Of a DNA stretch of 64,000 nucleotides, positions 45,304 through 54,684 are shown piece by piece. The DNA is from an uncultured Caulobacteraceae bacterium (GTDB taxonomy: Bacteria > Pseudomonadota > Alphaproteobacteria > Caulobacterales > Caulobacteraceae). The notes under the pieces were generated by a model, which saw only the letters and a program-made list of their open reading frames with translations, had not been told where the DNA came from and made no database searches. Location of the stretch: assembly GCA_937138625.1 (NCBI GenBank), contig CAKZPF010000006.1, positions 186,001 to 250,000 of the forward strand, written 5' to 3'. Position numbers and translations under genes: made by a program. Position 1 is the first letter of the stretch. Every line of letters starts with the position of its first letter.

Positions 45304-48014
45304 CAGGCCCCCTGACCCAGTGTGGTCTTGAGTTGATAGAGCGCCTCGAGGGCGGCCTTGGGGCTGAGGTCATCGGGTGTGATCTCGGCCAACATCTCAA
45401 GGGTGGCTTGGTGCTCGGGGCGAAGGGCCGCCTCGGGTTCGGGCGCGTGCGCGGCGGGCGCTGTAAAGAGCGGCAAGGCGTCCTGGCCCGAGACCGGGCT
45501 TTGCTGTTCAAGACGGTCCAGAACTTGCCGGGCGCGGCTGACGACAGCACGGGGCACGCCAGCAAGCTTTGCCACCTGCACACCATAGGACCGGTCGGCA
45601 GGTCCCCGACCCACGCTGTGCAAAAACACCAGATCTCCCTTCCACTCTTCGGCTTTCAGGCTGTGGTTTTCGCAAGCCTCCAAGGTGTGTTCGAGGTGGG
45701 CGAGCTCGTGGTAATGCGTAGCAAACAGGGTGCGCGCTTGGTTTTTGCTGTGCATGGCCTCGGCCACGGCCCAGGCGATGGCCAGGCCATCATAGGTGGC
45801 GGTGCCGCGCCCAATTTCATCCAAAATGACCAGGGATTTATCCGTGGCCTGGGCCAGGATGGTGGCGACCTCGACCATTTCCGCCATGAAGGTCGACCGC
45901 CCCCGGGCCAGATCATCCGCCGCCCCCACCCGACTGAACACGCGGTCCACCAGACCGATATGGGCCTCTGTGGCGGGCACGAAACTGCCCATTTGCGCCA
46001 AGATGACCAGCAAAGCGTTTTGCCGCAAGTATGTCGATTTCCCCGCCATATTGGGCCCGGTGATCAGCATCAAACGCGGCCCTTGGGCCCCGCGGCCGTC
46101 CAGGTGGCAATCATTGGCCACGAACTCAGCGCCCGTGCGTTTCAAATGGGCCTCGACCACAGGGTGACGCCCGCCGCTGATGACAAAGGCCTGGCTGTGA
46201 TCAAGGCTTGGGCGGGTGGCGTTCACCTCTTCGGCCCAGGTCGCCAAGGCCATCAACACATCAATTTCGGCCAAGGCTTCGGCGGCCATGTGAATGGTCT
46301 CGGCGTGGCGCTGCACCTGATCGAGTAGCCCCGCAAAGATTTCCTGCTCGCGGGCCAGGGCGCGATCCCCCGCCATGGTGATTTTGCTGTCGAGTTCCGA
46401 GAGCTCGGTGGTGGTGAAGCGCACCTGGTTGGCCAGGGTTTGGCGATGAATAAAGGTCGATTGCCAGTCCGGCATCATCAGAGTGTCGGCCTGTTTGGCG
46501 CTGACGTCGATGAAATAGCCCAGCACGCCGTTGTGCTTGATTTTCAGGGTGCTGAGCCCGGTTTGGTTTTGCAGGTCCGATTGCAAGGTGGCGATGATGC
46601 GGCGGCTTTCGTCCCGCAGAGTGCGCAGCTCATCAAGCGCTTGGTCGGCACCCTTGCGCACAAAGCCACCATCCCGGGCAAAGGTGGGCAGCTCGTCAGC
46701 CAAGGTGCGGCTCAGAGCCTCGAGGATATGTCCCAAGCCTGGATTTTGACTGTGGCTGATGGCCTTGGTCAATGCTTGCAACCGCGCGGGCAGGGGTTTG
46801 GGGCGGAGGGGTTCGGGGATTTGGGTCAAGGTTTCGGCCAGGCTTTGGGCCGCTTGCAGCCCCGTTTGCAGAACCCCCAGGTCTCGGGGGCCACCACGGT
46901 TTAAGCTGAGGCGCGTCAGGGCGCGGGCCATATCGCCGGCAGCCTTCAGGGCTTGGCGCACTGTGGCGCGGATCTCAGGCGTCTCGAGGCCAAAGGCCAC
47001 GGCGTCTTGGCGGGCGGTGATCGCCTCAAGGGTGCTGAGGGGGCGGGCCAACCAATCGGCCAAAACACGCCCGCCAGCCCCGGTGACGGTGCGATCCAGG
47101 CTGTGCAGCAAACTGCCATGGCGCTCGCCCGATTGGGTTTGCAGCAACTCAAGCGAGGTGCGTGCCGCCGCATCAATGATCATATGGTCTTGGGATTTGA
47201 TCTGGTGAGGCGGGTTAAGGCGCACGGCCTCGCCGGGTTGTGTCAGGGCGATGTAGTCGAGCACCAGCCCAAGCGCCGAAAGCTCGGCGGTGTTGAAGTC
47301 GCCATAGGCCTCGAGGCTTTTGACGCCATAGGTTTGCTCGATCAGACGCTCGGCCGTGCTGCGTTCGGCCTTGGCGCGTGGGCGGGGTTGGACAGGGGCC
47401 TCGATCAGCTCAAGGGCCATTTGTAGATCTGGATCTTCCCAATGGGCGTCACTGATCAGCACCTCGGCGGGATGAAGGGCACTGAGATGGGCGGCCAGTT
47501 GATCGGCTTCGATATGCTCAACGCTTAGGTGACCGGTGGAGACCTCGGCGGCGGCAAGGGCATAGGTGGATCTGTTTTTTGTCACCGCCACCAGGCGGTT
47601 GCGCTGTTTGGCCTCGAGCAGTCCATCATCGGTCAAGGTGCCTGGGGTGATCACCCGCACCACATCCCGGCGCACGACGGCCTTATAGCCACGCTTTTTG
47701 GCTTCGGCCGGAGTTTCCAATTGCTCACAGATGGCCACGGTGTGCCCGGCGCGGATCAGGCGGGGCAAATAGCCCTCCAGGGCATGCACGGGCACGCCGG
47801 CCATGGGGATGTCCTCGCCCGCGTTTTTGCCCCGCTTGGTCAGGGCTATGCCCAAGCACGCGGCGGCGGTGACGGCATCGTCGTAAAACAGCTCGTAAAA
47901 GTCGCCCATGCGAAACAGCAACAAGGCCTCGGGGTGTTTGGCCTTGGCTTTGAAATATTGTTCCATCACAGGCGTGGTGCCCGGCGGCATGGTGGGTGGT
48001 GTGGGTGCGTTCAT
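45303..48014 (-). CDS. mutS: DNA mismatch repair protein MutS
   Basis: MutS recognises mismatches and starts repair. The 903-residue protein has [34 protein letters not shown] at the N-terminus (mismatch-contact Phe-x-Glu shown by FYELF), connector and lever domains, and the ATPase core with Walker [18 protein letters not shown] near residue 630, [12 protein letters not shown] and [23 protein letters not shown], then [12 protein letters not shown]. The C-terminal dimerisation tail is present. The stop shares one base with the glnD start (TGATG). Confidence 0.97.
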   Translation of the reverse strand: MNAPTPPTMPPGTTPVMEQYFKAKAKHPEALLLFRMGDFYELFYDDAVTAAACLGIALTKRGKNAGEDIPMAGVPVHALEGYLPRLIRAGHTVAICEQLETPAEAKKRGYKAVVRRDVVRVITPGTLTDDGLLEAKQRNRLVAVTKNRSTYALAAAEVSTGHLSVEHIEADQLAAHLSALHPAEVLISDAHWEDPDLQMALELIEAPVQPRPRAKAERSTAERLIEQTYGVKSLEAYGDFNTAELSALGLVLDYIALTQPGEAVRLNPPHQIKSQDHMIIDAAARTSLELLQTQSGERHGSLLHSLDRTVTGAGGRVLADWLARPLSTLEAITARQDAVAFGLETPEIRATVRQALKAAGDMARALTRLSLNRGGPRDLGVLQTGLQAAQSLAETLTQIPEPLRPKPLPARLQALTKAISHSQNPGLGHILEALSRTLADELPTFARDGGFVRKGADQALDELRTLRDESRRIIATLQSDLQNQTGLSTLKIKHNGVLGYFIDVSAKQADTLMMPDWQSTFIHRQTLANQVRFTTTELSELDSKITMAGDRALAREQEIFAGLLDQVQRHAETIHMAAEALAEIDVLMALATWAEEVNATRPSLDHSQAFVISGGRHPVVEAHLKRTGAEFVANDCHLDGRGAQGPRLMLITGPNMAGKSTYLRQNALLVILAQMGSFVPATEAHIGLVDRVFSRVGAADDLARGRSTFMAEMVEVATILAQATDKSLVILDEIGRGTATYDGLAIAWAVAEAMHSKNQARTLFATHYHELAHLEHTLEACENHSLKAEEWKGDLVFLHSVGRGPADRSYGVQVAKLAGVPRAVVSRARQVLDRLEQQSPVSGQDALPLFTAPAAHAPEPEAALRPEHQATLEMLAEITPDDLSPKAALEALYQLKTTLGQGA

Positions 48015-48147
48015 GGGGGCAGATTAGCGCTATTGCGGTGGGCTTAAAAGCGTTTCCGACCTTCTTTTTCAAATTCCTGTTGTGAAGCGGGGACGCACTG
48101 GCTAGTTTGGCGCCCTGAAAAATCACCACATTCGGGATGGATGCCTT

Positions 48148-50415
48148 ATGCCCACCAACAAATACAACATCACCGACGAAGAAGCCCTGGCCTTTCACAA
48201 ATATCCGAAACCAGGAAAAATCGGCGTCGAGGCCACCAAGCCCATGGCCACGCAACGCGACCTGAGCTTGGCCTACTCCCCTGGTGTGGCTGTGCCTGTA
48301 CGCGCCATCGCGGAAAACGAAGACCTGGCGTATGACTATACCTCCAAAGGCAATTTGGTGGCGGTGATCTCCAACGGGACGGCGATTTTGGGTCTGGGGA
48401 ATTTGGGGGCCTTGGCCTCGAAACCCGTGATGGAAGGGAAATCGGTTCTGTTTAAACGCTTTGCCGATGTGGACAGCATCGACATTGAGCTGAGCACTGA
48501 AGACGTTGATGAGTTTATCACCACGGTCAAGAACATTGCCCCCACATTTGGTGGTGTGAACCTCGAAGACATCAAAAGTCCCGAATGCTTTATTATCGAA
48601 AGCCGCCTGCGCGAGATTTGCGATATTCCCATTTTCCATGACGACCAACACGGCACGGCCATCATCGCGGCGGCCGGTTTGATCAACGCCTGTCGCATCA
48701 CCAAACGCAAGGTCGAAGATCTGAAGATCGTCTTGTGTGGTGCGGGGGCGGCGGGTATCGCCACCATCGAGCTGATCAAAGCCATGGGTGCACGTCACGA
48801 AAACTGCATCGCCGTTGATAATATGGGTGTGATCTACAAGGGCCGCACCGAGGGCATGAGCCAGTGGAAAGCGGCCCACGCCATCGAGACCGACAAGCGC
48901 ACTTTGGCCGAAGCCTTGGACGGGGCGGATTGCTTCATTGGTCTGTCGGTGAAAGGGGCGCTGACGCCAGAAATGGTCAAGGGTATGGCCAAAAACCCGA
49001 TCATTTTCGCCATGGCCAACCCTGATCCTGAAATCACCCCCGAAGAGGTCGAGGCCGTGCGTGATGATGCGATCGTGGCCACGGGTCGGTCAGACTATCC
49101 GAACCAAGTCAACAATGTATTAGGTTTTCCTTATATTTTCCGAGGCGCTTTGGATGTGCGGGCGCGCACCATCAATGACGAGATGAAAATCGCTGCCGCC
49201 CGCGCCTTGGCGGATTTGGCGCAGCAGGATGTGCCTGACGAGGTGGCGGCCATATATTCTGGCAAGCAGCTTAAATTTGGGCCGAAATATATCATTCCCA
49301 CGCCGTTTGACCCGCGCCTGATTTGGTACATTCCCCCATACGTGGCCCAAGCCGCCATGGACACGGGCGTTGCGCGCAAACCCATCAAGGATATGGATGC
49401 CTATCGCGATGCCTTGGCCCAGCGCCAGGACCCGACCGCGAGTTTGATGCAAAAGATCTCGGCCACCGTACGCGCCGAGCCCAAACGCATTGTCTTTGCC
49501 GAAGGTGAAGAGCCTGCCGTTATCCGCGCGGCTTACGCGTTCCAGCAGCAAGGTCTTGGCAAGGCCATTTTGATCGGTCGCGAAAACCAGGTGAAAGACA
49601 ACATCCATCGCTTGGGCTTGGACAACGAGGTTGATCTGCAGATCGTGAACGCCAAGCTGTGGGACCACAACGCCGAATATGTGGAAACACTGTACAAGCG
49701 CCAGTGCCGCGAAGGGCTGTTGCTGAGGGATGTGCAGCGCTTGGTCAATCAAGACCGCAATGTTTTCGGGGCCAGCATGTTGGCCCATGGTCATGCCGAC
49801 GGGATGGTCACTGGTGTCACCCGTAACTTTGATGTGGCCCTGACGGATGTGCGCTCGGTGATCGACCCGATCCCCGATGGTCGAGTGATGGGCATGACGG
49901 TGGCCATCACGCGGGGTCGGCCCGTGTTCATTGCCGACACCCATGTGGCCCAGGTGCCGGAGCCTGAAGAGATCGCCGAGATTGCCATTGAAACCGCCAA
50001 CGCCGTGCAACGTTTGGGCATTCAGCCGCGGGTGGCGATGATTTCCTATACCAACTTCGGTAACCCTGACAGCGACCGCGGCCAGCGGGTGCGTGCCGCC
50101 GTCGAGGAGCTGAACCGTCGCGGGGCAGATTTTGAATACGAAGGCGAGATGAACGTCGATGTGGCTTTGGATCCGAACATCAAAAAGATCTATCCGTTCT
50201 CACGCCTAACGGGGCCTGCCAACATTCTGATCATGCCGGCCATTCAATCGGCCAGCATTTCCGCCCGGATGTTGCAATCCATGGGCGAGGCCACGGTCAT
50301 CGGCCCGGTGTTGTTGGGCCTTTCAAAGCCTGTGCAGATTTGCCGTTTGGCAGCCCCTGTTTCAGATATTGTCACCATGGCGACCATCGCCGCCTATGAC
50401 ATCTCGCGGCACTAG
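48148..50415 (+). CDS. maeB: NADP-type malic enzyme with phosphotransacetylase-like C-terminus
   Basis: MaeB decarboxylates malate to pyruvate. The 755-residue protein has the N-terminal malic domain (SLAYSPGVAVPVRAIAEN; DVDSIDIELSTEDVDEF; FHDDQHGTAIIAAAGLINACRI) and the NAD(P)-binding domain (LKIVLCGAGAAGIATIELIKAMG; AMANPDPEITPEE). From ~430 on comes the phosphotransacetylase-like domain (RIVFAEGEEPAVIRAAY; NPDSDRGQRVRAAVEEL; NILIMPAIQSASISARM), which is regulatory in this family. It stands alone, divergent from mutS; its stop overlaps the permease gene by 4 bases, convergent. Confidence 0.96.
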   Translation: MPTNKYNITDEEALAFHKYPKPGKIGVEATKPMATQRDLSLAYSPGVAVPVRAIAENEDLAYDYTSKGNLVAVISNGTAILGLGNLGALASKPVMEGKSVLFKRFADVDSIDIELSTEDVDEFITTVKNIAPTFGGVNLEDIKSPECFIIESRLREICDIPIFHDDQHGTAIIAAAGLINACRITKRKVEDLKIVLCGAGAAGIATIELIKAMGARHENCIAVDNMGVIYKGRTEGMSQWKAAHAIETDKRTLAEALDGADCFIGLSVKGALTPEMVKGMAKNPIIFAMANPDPEITPEEVEAVRDDAIVATGRSDYPNQVNNVLGFPYIFRGALDVRARTINDEMKIAAARALADLAQQDVPDEVAAIYSGKQLKFGPKYIIPTPFDPRLIWYIPPYVAQAAMDTGVARKPIKDMDAYRDALAQRQDPTASLMQKISATVRAEPKRIVFAEGEEPAVIRAAYAFQQQGLGKAILIGRENQVKDNIHRLGLDNEVDLQIVNAKLWDHNAEYVETLYKRQCREGLLLRDVQRLVNQDRNVFGASMLAHGHADGMVTGVTRNFDVALTDVRSVIDPIPDGRVMGMTVAITRGRPVFIADTHVAQVPEPEEIAEIAIETANAVQRLGIQPRVAMISYTNFGNPDSDRGQRVRAAVEELNRRGADFEYEGEMNVDVALDPNIKKIYPFSRLTGPANILIMPAIQSASISARMLQSMGEATVIGPVLLGLSKPVQICRLAAPVSDIVTMATIAAYDISRH

Positions 50416-51827
50416 GCGGCTGTGTCCGATGTGGTCTTTGATGTGTTCAGGGGCCCGCGCACAGCCAACCACCAGGCGATGATCACCGCGGGCACCCCCA
50501 GCGCAAAGGTATACAGGAAGAACACCCCATAGCCCCCCAACAGGGCCGTGGGCGCGACGCCAACCTTGGCGGCGCCTTCGGCCAAACTGGGGCCACCCAG
50601 CGTGGGAAACAGCATAAGATAGGATGCGGGCAGGTGGCGGGCCACGCCCTCGACAATGGCACCCGAGGCCCCGCCCAACAGTTTGCCCGGCAAGGAATAA
50701 ACCGAACTGAGCAAAGCATATTGCGTGGCCGTGTGTTTGTGGTTCACGAGGCTTGACATAAAGGCGATCAAACAGGCCCCGGCAAAGCCCGAGAAAAAAT
50801 TATCAATGCCGATGGTCACAAACAGGGCGGGCAGAGAGTGGCCCTGGGTGGCCAGCCAGAAAAACAACAGATTGGTCACCGCTGAGCCCACGGCTCCCCA
50901 GAAAAACGGCCAACGAATGCCATAGCGCGTGATCAGCACCCCGCCGGTGAACACCCCCACCATGGAAGCGATGACGCCGAAAACCTTGCGCACCTCGGCA
51001 ATTTCGGTCTTGGAAAAACCAAGATCGAGGTAAAAGGGGTTCATGATGGTCAGGGTGAAATCCGTTAGACGATAGAGGCAAATCACCGCCAACAGCGCCA
51101 CGGCCATCCAGCCATAACGCCGAAAAAAGTCCGCCAAGGGGTCGAGGAGAAAGGCCCGCACGGACAGTTGGACCCGTTCGGTTTTGATATCGCCCTCGGG
51201 CACGGGGGCCAACAGGGTTCCCAGAAGGCCCACGGCCATCAAGCCCGCCATCAGCGCATAGGCCCCGGGCCAGCCCAAAGGCTCGGCCAGCAACAGCGGC
51301 AAGGCACCGGCCACAATGATGGCCAGGCGGTATCCGGCCTGGTAAACAGCCGCCATGCTGCCTTGCAGACGGTCCTCGGCGGCCTCGATGCGCCAAGCGT
51401 CAATGACGATATCCTGGGTGGCTGAGGTGAAGGCCACGCTCACGGCCAACAGCGCCGTCAGGGCCAAATTGCCCGACGCCCCTGTGCCCGCCACCGTCAG
51501 CAATAAGCCTATGATGAGCGCTTGGCAGACAAGCATCCAACTGCGGCGTTTGCCCATCAGGCGACTGAGGCCAGGAATGGTCAGGCGGTCCACAAACGGT
51601 GCCCACAACACCTTGAAGGAATAGGCGAGCCCCACCAGGGAGAAAAGCGCGATGGCCTTCAGCTCGATGCCGTCTTCTCGCAGCCAGGCCGACAGGGTGT
51701 CCGCCACCAACAAATTTGGCAGGCCGGCGGCAAAGCCCAGCAGGGCCATCGCGATCAAGGGGCGTTGGGTATAGACCCTTATGGCTTCGGCAAAGGATAC
51801 AGATTTGACCATACCCCTTTGTTCCAT
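50412..51827 (-). CDS. ampG: AmpG-like major facilitator permease
   Basis: A 12-TM MFS transporter of the AmpG type, which imports anhydro-muropeptides for peptidoglycan recycling. The ~471-residue protein has PLIAMALLGFAAGLPNLLVADTLSAWL at the N-terminus, YSFKVLWAPFVDRLTIP (the family's conserved loop 2-3), ATQDIVIDAWRIEAAEDRLQG near residue 130 and an FFSGFAGACLIAFMSSLVN segment. MltA at 2.5 kb would supply its substrates. The start is uncertain: ATG 51827 is used; ATG 51812 or TTG 51836 are possible. Confidence 0.9.
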   Translation of the reverse strand: MEQRGMVKSVSFAEAIRVYTQRPLIAMALLGFAAGLPNLLVADTLSAWLREDGIELKAIALFSLVGLAYSFKVLWAPFVDRLTIPGLSRLMGKRRSWMLVCQALIIGLLLTVAGTGASGNLALTALLAVSVAFTSATQDIVIDAWRIEAAEDRLQGSMAAVYQAGYRLAIIVAGALPLLLAEPLGWPGAYALMAGLMAVGLLGTLLAPVPEGDIKTERVQLSVRAFLLDPLADFFRRYGWMAVALLAVICLYRLTDFTLTIMNPFYLDLGFSKTEIAEVRKVFGVIASMVGVFTGGVLITRYGIRWPFFWGAVGSAVTNLLFFWLATQGHSLPALFVTIGIDNFFSGFAGACLIAFMSSLVNHKHTATQYALLSSVYSLPGKLLGGASGAIVEGVARHLPASYLMLFPTLGGPSLAEGAAKVGVAPTALLGGYGVFFLYTFALGVPAVIIAWWLAVRGPLNTSKTTSDTAA

Positions 51828-51872
51828 GGAACTCAAAAGGGGCCAAGCGGTTTTCTGGGATTGGGGATGGCT

Positions 51873-52298
51873 TTAGATGGCCGAGGCGCTGGGGCCGTGA
51901 TGGGTAAAACGCGCCAGAACGCCACGGAAGTCTTCAAGTGTTATGGGTTTGGCCAGAAAATCATTCATGCCCGCCTCCATACACGCCAGGCGATCACGAT
52001 CAAAGGCATTGGCCGTCAGGGCCACGATGGGGGTGGTGCCGCCCTGGGCGCGGTATTGCCGTGTGGCCTCGAGGCCATCCATTTCCGGCATACGCATATC
52101 CATCAACACCAGGTCATAATTGCCAGTTTCGAGATGGTGCAGGGCTTCACGGCCGTTTTCCGCTAGGTCAAATGTGCAGGTGTGCGCCGCCAACAGGGCC
52201 GCCGCTAGGCGGGCATTGACGGGATTGTCTTCGGCCAGCAGCACGTGGACGGCTTTGCGGGGGGCGGGCGTATTGGTATTGGCGGCATGCAGTTCCAT
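51873..52298 (-). CDS. Single-domain response regulator (CheY-like receiver)
   Basis: A 141-residue receiver domain without output domain. The acidic pocket HVLLAEDNPVNARLAA, the phospho-acceptor Asp in YDLVLMDMRMPEMDGLEATRQY near residue 70, the Thr in PIVALTANAF and the Lys in DFLAKPITLEDF are all present, and resemble the receiver domains at the C-terminus of hybrid kinases. AGGG lies 7 nt before the ATG used; GTG two codons upstream is an alternative. No kinase is encoded nearby, so its partner is unknown. Confidence 0.93.
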   Translation of the reverse strand: MELHAANTNTPAPRKAVHVLLAEDNPVNARLAAALLAAHTCTFDLAENGREALHHLETGNYDLVLMDMRMPEMDGLEATRQYRAQGGTTPIVALTANAFDRDRLACMEAGMNDFLAKPITLEDFRGVLARFTHHGPSASAI

Positions 52299-52332
52299 GG
52301 CCACACCCTAGCAAACTGAGCTTAAAGAACCC

Positions 52333-52920
52333 TCAAAGCGTGATGTCACTGTAATCGATCTCCTGGAAATCGGGAAAATCGAATAGGCGTCGATCGTCAC
52401 AGCTTTGGGCGCGGGCTTGATTATTCTGAATGGTGGTTTGCTGCTGGGGGCTGAGATCGAGTGTGTATTGCCGCGCTTGGCATTGGTCTTTCAGGAAGTT
52501 TTCAGCATCCTGATGGCGACTGTGGTTATAAGGAATGCGTTTTTGGCGCTTGAATATATCCTTGAGACTGGCGTGCAGCACACCGCCGAGTGTGGTATAA
52601 TTGGTTTGCCGATACTCCCCTAAAAATATACTGTCCTCGGCAATGATGCGCTCGTAAGTGGACAGGGTGACGGCCTGCTCCTCGGGGTCTAGGCGACCAT
52701 CCCCATTGTCATCAAACCGATCAATGAAGGCTTTGGCCTCGGCCTCGGAGACGCCATCGTCTGTAGACCAAATCCAATCGTTCCAATGCTTTTGGCTGCT
52801 TTTGTCTGTGTCGGCCATGCGATTGAAAAACAGAGCGCGTTTGTCCTCCACCGCTTCCGGCATCATACCCATGATGTCTTCTGCGTCTATCGACAATGGT
52901 ATGGATGGTGATGTCGTCAT
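52333..52920 (-). CDS. EF-hand protein of unknown function
   Basis: A 195-residue protein with one canonical EF-hand calcium loop, FDDNGDGRLDPEEQAV (D70, N72, D74, G75, E81), preceded by a degenerate one (STDDGVSEAEAKAF). The N- and C-terminal parts are unrecognised and mostly polar; two Cys occur in the last 60 residues. No signal peptide is seen. The EF-hand pair aligns by eye with the protein at 3749-4180. AGAAGAG precedes the chosen ATG; another ATG lies 5 codons upstream. It lies between the response regulator and comM. Confidence 0.78.
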   Translation of the reverse strand: MTTSPSIPLSIDAEDIMGMMPEAVEDKRALFFNRMADTDKSSQKHWNDWIWSTDDGVSEAEAKAFIDRFDDNGDGRLDPEEQAVTLSTYERIIAEDSIFLGEYRQTNYTTLGGVLHASLKDIFKRQKRIPYNHSRHQDAENFLKDQCQARQYTLDLSPQQQTTIQNNQARAQSCDDRRLFDFPDFQEIDYSDITL

Positions 52921-53005
52921 ATTTGCTCTTCTCATGCGTTATGGCTGGAAGTGATAGCGCAAGTCTTTGAAAACGGAAAGGTCTCGGGGCACACTTGCTT
53001 GCAAG

Positions 53006-54550
53006 TCAAACGGTCACAGCTGGGGTGGCCGTTTGGGGTGTGCCGGCTTCCAGGCGCCGTAGCGATAGCGCCTCGGCGATATGCACTCGTTTGATGCCAT
53101 CATGACCGTCCAAATCCGAAATGGTGCGCGCCACCCGCAATATGCGATGCCAGCCGCGCGCGGTTAGGCGGCCTGCCTCCGCGGCCTTGGCCATCAAGGC
53201 GCGGCCCCCTTCGTCGGGTGTGGCCACCTGATCGAGAACACCGCCGTCTGCCCGAGCATTCAAGGCATAGGGCGCATCCAAACCATCGTAACGCGCGCTT
53301 TGGGCTTGGCGGCAGGCCCGCACACGGGCCGAGACCTCGGCGGTGCCTTCTTGGGGCGGGGGCAGAGCCAGATCGGCAGGCGTGACAGGGGGCACATCGA
53401 TTTGCAAGTCAAACCGGTCCATCAGTGGCCCCGAGACCCGGGCCTGGTAATCGGCAGCACATTTGGGACCTCGCTTACAGCTGACCCCACCCCAGCCGCC
53501 ATGGCCACATCGACACGGGTTCATGGCCGCCACCATTTGTACCCGCGCGGGGAAGGTGACATGGGCATTGGCCCGGGCCACCATAATTGTGCCGGTTTCA
53601 AGGGGTTGGCGCAGGCTATCCAGCACCTGGGGCGAAAATTCGGGCAATTCATCCAAAAACAACACGCCATTGTGCCCCAAAGACACCTCGCCCGGCTTCA
53701 CGCGCGCACCACCGCCCACCATAGCGGCCATGCTGGCCCCGTGATGAGGCGTACGAAACGGCCGATGACGACTAAGCTGCCCCCGTTCCAAAACGCCCGC
53801 CAAGGATTGAATCATCGAGGTTTCCAATAGCTCGGCCGAGGTTAAGGGGGGCAAAATGCCCGGAAGACGCGCGGCCAGCATGGATTTCCCTGATCCCGGT
53901 GGGCCAACCATCAACAGATTGTGTCCACCCGCGGCTGCGATCTCGAGCGCGCGTTTGGCGGTTTCCTGGCCTTTGACGTCACGCAAATCGGGTGCCTCTC
54001 CGCCCTCCAGCAGGTCGCCGGGTTCAGGAGCTGACAGCACCTGTGTGCCTTTGAAATGATTAACCAGCGCCAGCAAACTGTTGGCGGCCAAAATCGACAT
54101 ATCCCCGGCCCAGGCCGCTTCAGGTCCGACGGCTTCGGGGCAGATCAGGCCAAGTTCGCGTTCATTGGCGGCAACAGCGGCGGGCAGGGCCCCCGCCACG
54201 GGCGCGATGCGACCATCAAGCCGCAACTCACCGATGGCGGCGTAACCCAGCAAGGCATCGGTCGGGATTGCGCCCATGGCGGCCATTAGCCCGAGCGCGA
54301 TGGGCAGGTCATAATGAGAGCCCTCTTTGGGCATATCGGCGGGCGCCAGGTTCACGACAATGCGTTTTGGTGGCAGCGATAACCCCAGTGAAGCAAAGGC
54401 CGCCCGCACCCGCTCGCGGCTTTCGGCAACGGCCTTGTCGGCCAGGCCCACAATGGCAAAATGCGGCAGACCGCCTGCCAATTGCACCTCGACGTCCACC
54501 GGTTTGGCGGTGACGCCCTCAAAGGCGAAGGTGGTGATCCGTGCCAACAT
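53006..54550 (-). CDS. comM: YifB/ComM-family Mg-chelatase-like AAA+ ATPase
   Basis: ComM is a hexameric helicase that promotes branch migration during natural transformation; many non-competent bacteria also keep it (YifB). The 514-residue protein has an N-terminal Lon-like domain (FAFEGVTAKPVDVEVQLAGGLPHFAIVGLADKAV), the AAA+ core with Walker A VGPPGSGKSMLAARLPGILPPL, GVLFLDELPEFSPQVLDSLRQPLE, a Cys-rich segment MNPCRCGHGG...CKRGPKC and the C-terminal Mg-chelatase lid (LTARGWHRILRVARTISDLDG). GGGAGG is 7 nt before the ATG. Confidence 0.94.
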   Translation of the reverse strand: MLARITTFAFEGVTAKPVDVEVQLAGGLPHFAIVGLADKAVAESRERVRAAFASLGLSLPPKRIVVNLAPADMPKEGSHYDLPIALGLMAAMGAIPTDALLGYAAIGELRLDGRIAPVAGALPAAVAANERELGLICPEAVGPEAAWAGDMSILAANSLLALVNHFKGTQVLSAPEPGDLLEGGEAPDLRDVKGQETAKRALEIAAAGGHNLLMVGPPGSGKSMLAARLPGILPPLTSAELLETSMIQSLAGVLERGQLSRHRPFRTPHHGASMAAMVGGGARVKPGEVSLGHNGVLFLDELPEFSPQVLDSLRQPLETGTIMVARANAHVTFPARVQMVAAMNPCRCGHGGWGGVSCKRGPKCAADYQARVSGPLMDRFDLQIDVPPVTPADLALPPPQEGTAEVSARVRACRQAQSARYDGLDAPYALNARADGGVLDQVATPDEGGRALMAKAAEAGRLTARGWHRILRVARTISDLDGHDGIKRVHIAEALSLRRLEAGTPQTATPAVTV

Positions 54551-54623
54551 GTCTGAGCCTCCCACCCCTTAATAAGGCACAGGGTGGCTGAGACGTCAAA
54601 AACAAAAAAGGAACGCGTGAGGC

Positions 54624-54652
54624 TTGACATGATCTGATCTCATGTATATGAA
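54624..54652 (+). promoter_or_regulatory. Sigma70-like promoter of the orphan gene at 54685
   Basis: A perfect -35 TTGACA (54624-54629), 17-nt spacer and -10 TATGAA (54647-54652). The spacer holds CATGA...TCATG (54628-54644), a possible small operator. It is 32 bases before the ATG. Confidence 0.6.
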
Positions 54653-54684
54653 AAAATCATGTAATATATTTGGGAGAATTAAAA

